A DNA stretch of 64,000 nt, from the NCBI GenBank assembly GCA_019751945.1, contig JAIEMT010000017.1, positions 1 through 64,000 on the forward strand, in the 5' to 3' direction. Numbering within the stretch: the stretch's first letter is position 1; each line of letters opens with the position of its first letter. Below the pieces are notes generated by a model. That model was not told the origin of the DNA. It made no database searches and worked only from the letters and a program-made list of their open reading frames with translations. A program made the translations under genes and the position numbers. This DNA comes from a bacterium (lineage in GTDB: Bacteria; Bdellovibrionota; UBA1018). This document shows, piece after piece, positions 62,236-64,000 of this stretch.

Positions 62236-62724
62236 GTGAAGCAGCTGAGAACTCTCTACCTCCTTTCTCTTTTTTTACTGCCGAGTTCCGCGGCAGCGGA
62301 AGTTTCTCCGTCCACCAATTGCATTCCTGATTACGCAAAAGTTCCTGGATCTCCCAAACCCGCTCGCCATGTTCCGATTGGCAGCTCGCATTTGGCGGAA
62401 GCAGGTTGGGAACCCGGGAACCACGGTGGAAAGGTCCGAAGGTTTCGGAGAAAGCCGTCACGTTCAAAAAATCCCAATCTTCGATGGAAGCCCTGGGGCG
62501 ATTTCTCGGCACTCACGGATAAGATGGGAGACATTCGCTGGGGTGCTAGGCTTCCGCGGAATATTCGGAAACATTTTACCTTTCAAACTTTCGATGAACA
62601 GATGAAGCCCGTGGAAGTCGATTCCGGGAAGCTCTTCTATGTTTCTGCGCCGGATGTGGACGAGGTGATCGGGGGCGTGGTCTCATTTGAAAAAAAAACT
62701 TCAGGCTCAAGATCCCACAATTGA
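62236..62724 (+). CDS. Secreted protein, N-terminal part of a frameshifted gene
   Basis: 162 residues with a signal peptide (about 1-21, AAA). The frame ends 20 nt beyond an A9 tract at 62690-62698. If one A is removed, this frame continues into the next listed gene and gives one protein of about 376 residues (VVSFEKKLQAQDPTIELIKF junction). So the gene may be a frameshift pseudogene, a programmed or transcriptional slippage site, or a sequencing error. Function of the N-terminal part unknown; basic RRFRRKPSRSKN near 68-79. Confidence 0.55.
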   Translation: MKQLRTLYLLSLFLLPSSAAAEVSPSTNCIPDYAKVPGSPKPARHVPIGSSHLAEAGWEPGNHGGKVRRFRRKPSRSKNPNLRWKPWGDFSALTDKMGDIRWGARLPRNIRKHFTFQTFDEQMKPVEVDSGKLFYVSAPDVDEVIGGVVSFEKKTSGSRSHN

Positions 62725-63367
62725 ACTGATAAAGTTCTACCCTTCCCAAGGCCCTGAAAAAGGTTTGAAATATGTGAGAAGTATTGCTGAGGATTTTTCG
62801 CTCCCTCATGGAGGACAGGGGTTTCTCTACGAGCATGATTTGAACTACCACCTCATCTCTACTCTCCTGATGCCGGATAAGTTGAAACAAGGGTTGAGGG
62901 TGCGCGCGCAGCTTTTGATGGAGCTTCGAAAGTTCCTCGAAAAAAATCCCCCCAAAGATCCCAAACTTCGAGATTTTCTAAAATATTTCGATACCGATGT
63001 TTTAAACAAAGCCACCAGTCATTTCGATACCGTTGGGAACCTTGCTCATGCCGTTTACGGAACGGATCCAGGAAATGGTGTGAAGATCATCCGCGAGATG
63101 TTTTTTAAAAATGAATCACCGGTCGCGTACCTTCGGACCTTGATGAAAGAGGCCCGTCCGCCGGAGGTGTATGTCCCTCGAATCGAGCAGTATGAACAGG
63201 CAGTCGACAAGATGCTCGACCAGTTTGAAAAGACTGTCGACAAGAAGCTTCTTGAAGCGGATCTTCCGCCGGAGTGGTTCTCCGATCGAAACGCCTTGTT
63301 GTTTGATGCTCGCGCCAATATCGCTAGGTTCGAGGTCTTGCTCGGTACTTCTGAAGGAACCCATTGA
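62687..63367 (+). CDS. C-terminal part of the frameshifted gene
   Basis: 226 residues from a TTG inside the A-tract region, mostly helical and charged, with no membrane segment (e.g. GLKYVRSIAEDFSLPHGG, ATSHFDTVGNLAHAVYG). No family recognised. Overlaps the preceding frame by 38 bp in the +1 phase, and converges on the DTW gene with a 44-bp overlap. Probably not made independently; see the A9 junction. Confidence 0.55.
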   Translation: MKKKLQAQDPTIELIKFYPSQGPEKGLKYVRSIAEDFSLPHGGQGFLYEHDLNYHLISTLLMPDKLKQGLRVRAQLLMELRKFLEKNPPKDPKLRDFLKYFDTDVLNKATSHFDTVGNLAHAVYGTDPGNGVKIIREMFFKNESPVAYLRTLMKEARPPEVYVPRIEQYEQAVDKMLDQFEKTVDKKLLEADLPPEWFSDRNALLFDARANIARFEVLLGTSEGTH

Positions 63368-63962
63368 AAAGCTGAGTGAGTGCCTCTTCTGAACTGGGGT
63401 TTTCTCCCAAGTAGGGAAGCGTTTGCGCGATGGATTCGATGGTCGACAAACATTCCTTGCGTGGTTCTTTTCGCATTTTTCCGTACGCGGAGGGAGCTTT
63501 TGGAATCAGAATCGCGCGTCTTAACTTCAGCAACCAAGCGTTCCGCCACCAGAGGGCCTTGGCCTGACTCCACGTTCCGTCCAAAACCACGAGTCCTTCC
63601 AGGGATCGAAATTCTTCGCGGGTCAGCGGTTTTGCCAATCCTTTTTTATCCACCCAAACGAGTCCCGGTTTTTGTTCGATCGGAGGGCCAGCGACTTTCA
63701 CTCCACTTCCTAAATAGAGCACGGCCCATCTTTGGTTTTGAACGTCCTTGCGGCCAACTGCTGCTGCGAGGTTCGGCCAGGACAACCCCACTTTTAAGGT
63801 AGAGTTGGGCAAAGCGAGGTGAGCCATCTTGGCGGTGCCCACGACTTCCTTGGGTTCTTGCGGATGTTGAAGAATGAAGACGTGAATTCGCGTTTTAATC
63901 GAAGGGAGGTCGGCGCAGATGCAAAGAGCTGTTGGTTTCGAACAGCGAGAACAGGTTTCCAC
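63324..63962 (-). CDS. DTW-domain tRNA-uridine aminocarboxypropyltransferase
   Basis: 212 residues from a GTG start; an in-frame stop lies just upstream. The N-terminal zinc site CxxC...CxC (C4, C7, C14, C16) is intact. The DTW motif is LDGTWSQAKALWW, and RKEPRKECLSTIESIA is the second conserved block. Such enzymes (TapT/DTWD) attach an aminocarboxypropyl group from SAM to a uridine of tRNA. Near the window edge, so regulation cannot be seen. Confidence 0.88.
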   Translation of the reverse strand: METCSRCSKPTALCICADLPSIKTRIHVFILQHPQEPKEVVGTAKMAHLALPNSTLKVGLSWPNLAAAVGRKDVQNQRWAVLYLGSGVKVAGPPIEQKPGLVWVDKKGLAKPLTREEFRSLEGLVVLDGTWSQAKALWWRNAWLLKLRRAILIPKAPSAYGKMRKEPRKECLSTIESIAQTLPYLGENPSSEEALTQLFNGFLQKYRARPRT

Positions 63963-64000
63963 AAAGCGGATGTATCACAGTTTAATCCAGTTCTCTTGGA

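Overview
This 64-kb window reads as chromosome from a Gram-negative predatory or gliding deltaproteobacterium-like lineage, most likely Bdellovibrionota (Bdellovibrio/Oligoflexia relatives). The evidence is a 13-kb Agl/Glt-type gliding-motility locus with a CglB-like von Willebrand lipoprotein, a complete tolQRAB set, FtsEX with a degenerate EnvC-like LytM protein, many secreted lipoproteins, and dense head-to-tail operons with 4-bp or 13-bp overlaps. The taxon is inferred from gene content; no rRNA gene is present.

Layout: (1) 0.1-3.9 kb, a light/B12-type (LitR/CarH) regulator with a perfect divergent operator, two short operons of DUF1295, DUF2177 and DUF393 proteins, and a nearby lipocalin. 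(2) 4.0-6.25 kb, a secreted zinc protease gene, then an A/T-rich islet holding one SIR2-like (probable NADase, defence-type) gene bounded by two large palindromic elements and abutting tRNA-Lys(TTT). (3) 6.3-12.0 kb, a minus-strand unit with a GAF/sigma-54 activator, a Lys/Ala-rich protein, a class-V aminotransferase, serA and purA. (4) 12.1-18.8 kb, thiolase, an Hpt-like protein without its histidine, tolB-tolA-tolR-tolQ and a CPBP protease. (5) 19.0-26.4 kb, ftsE-ftsX-envC-like, ctpA, xseA, an M23 lipoprotein and an SH3/outer-membrane protein. (6) 26.4-39.6 kb, the Agl/Glt motor and envelope genes with the CglB-like adhesin. (7) 39.8-45.7 kb, sucA-sucB-lpd. (8) 45.8-48.8 kb, a secreted PafA-type phosphatase, repeats, a third palindromic element at tRNA-Thr(CGT), a Nudix hydrolase and HU. 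(9) 48.9-51.6 kb, potABC without potD. (10) 51.6-55.1 kb, a membrane protein, AmpD and an LpxH-like phosphoesterase. (11) 55.1-60.4 kb, leucine catabolism (split methylcrotonyl-CoA carboxylase, methylglutaconyl-CoA hydratase, HMG-CoA lyase). (12) 60.4-64 kb, plsC, small envelope genes, a gene broken at an A9 tract, and a DTW-domain tRNA-modifying enzyme.

The most unusual content is a family of three palindromic elements (called A, B and C here). Each has a roughly 60-nt core with an almost invariant small hairpin, enclosed by 38-46-bp near-perfect inverted arms. In B and C the arms run into the 3' end of a tRNA gene, so the tRNA tail and its trailer are present twice in opposite orientation. 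A and B face each other around the SIR2-like gene and their arms are homologous to each other. I see no transposase, integrase or reverse transcriptase, so these could be a non-autonomous mobile unit aimed at tRNA 3' ends that carries defence cargo. That function is inference; the repeats and their symmetry are visible directly.
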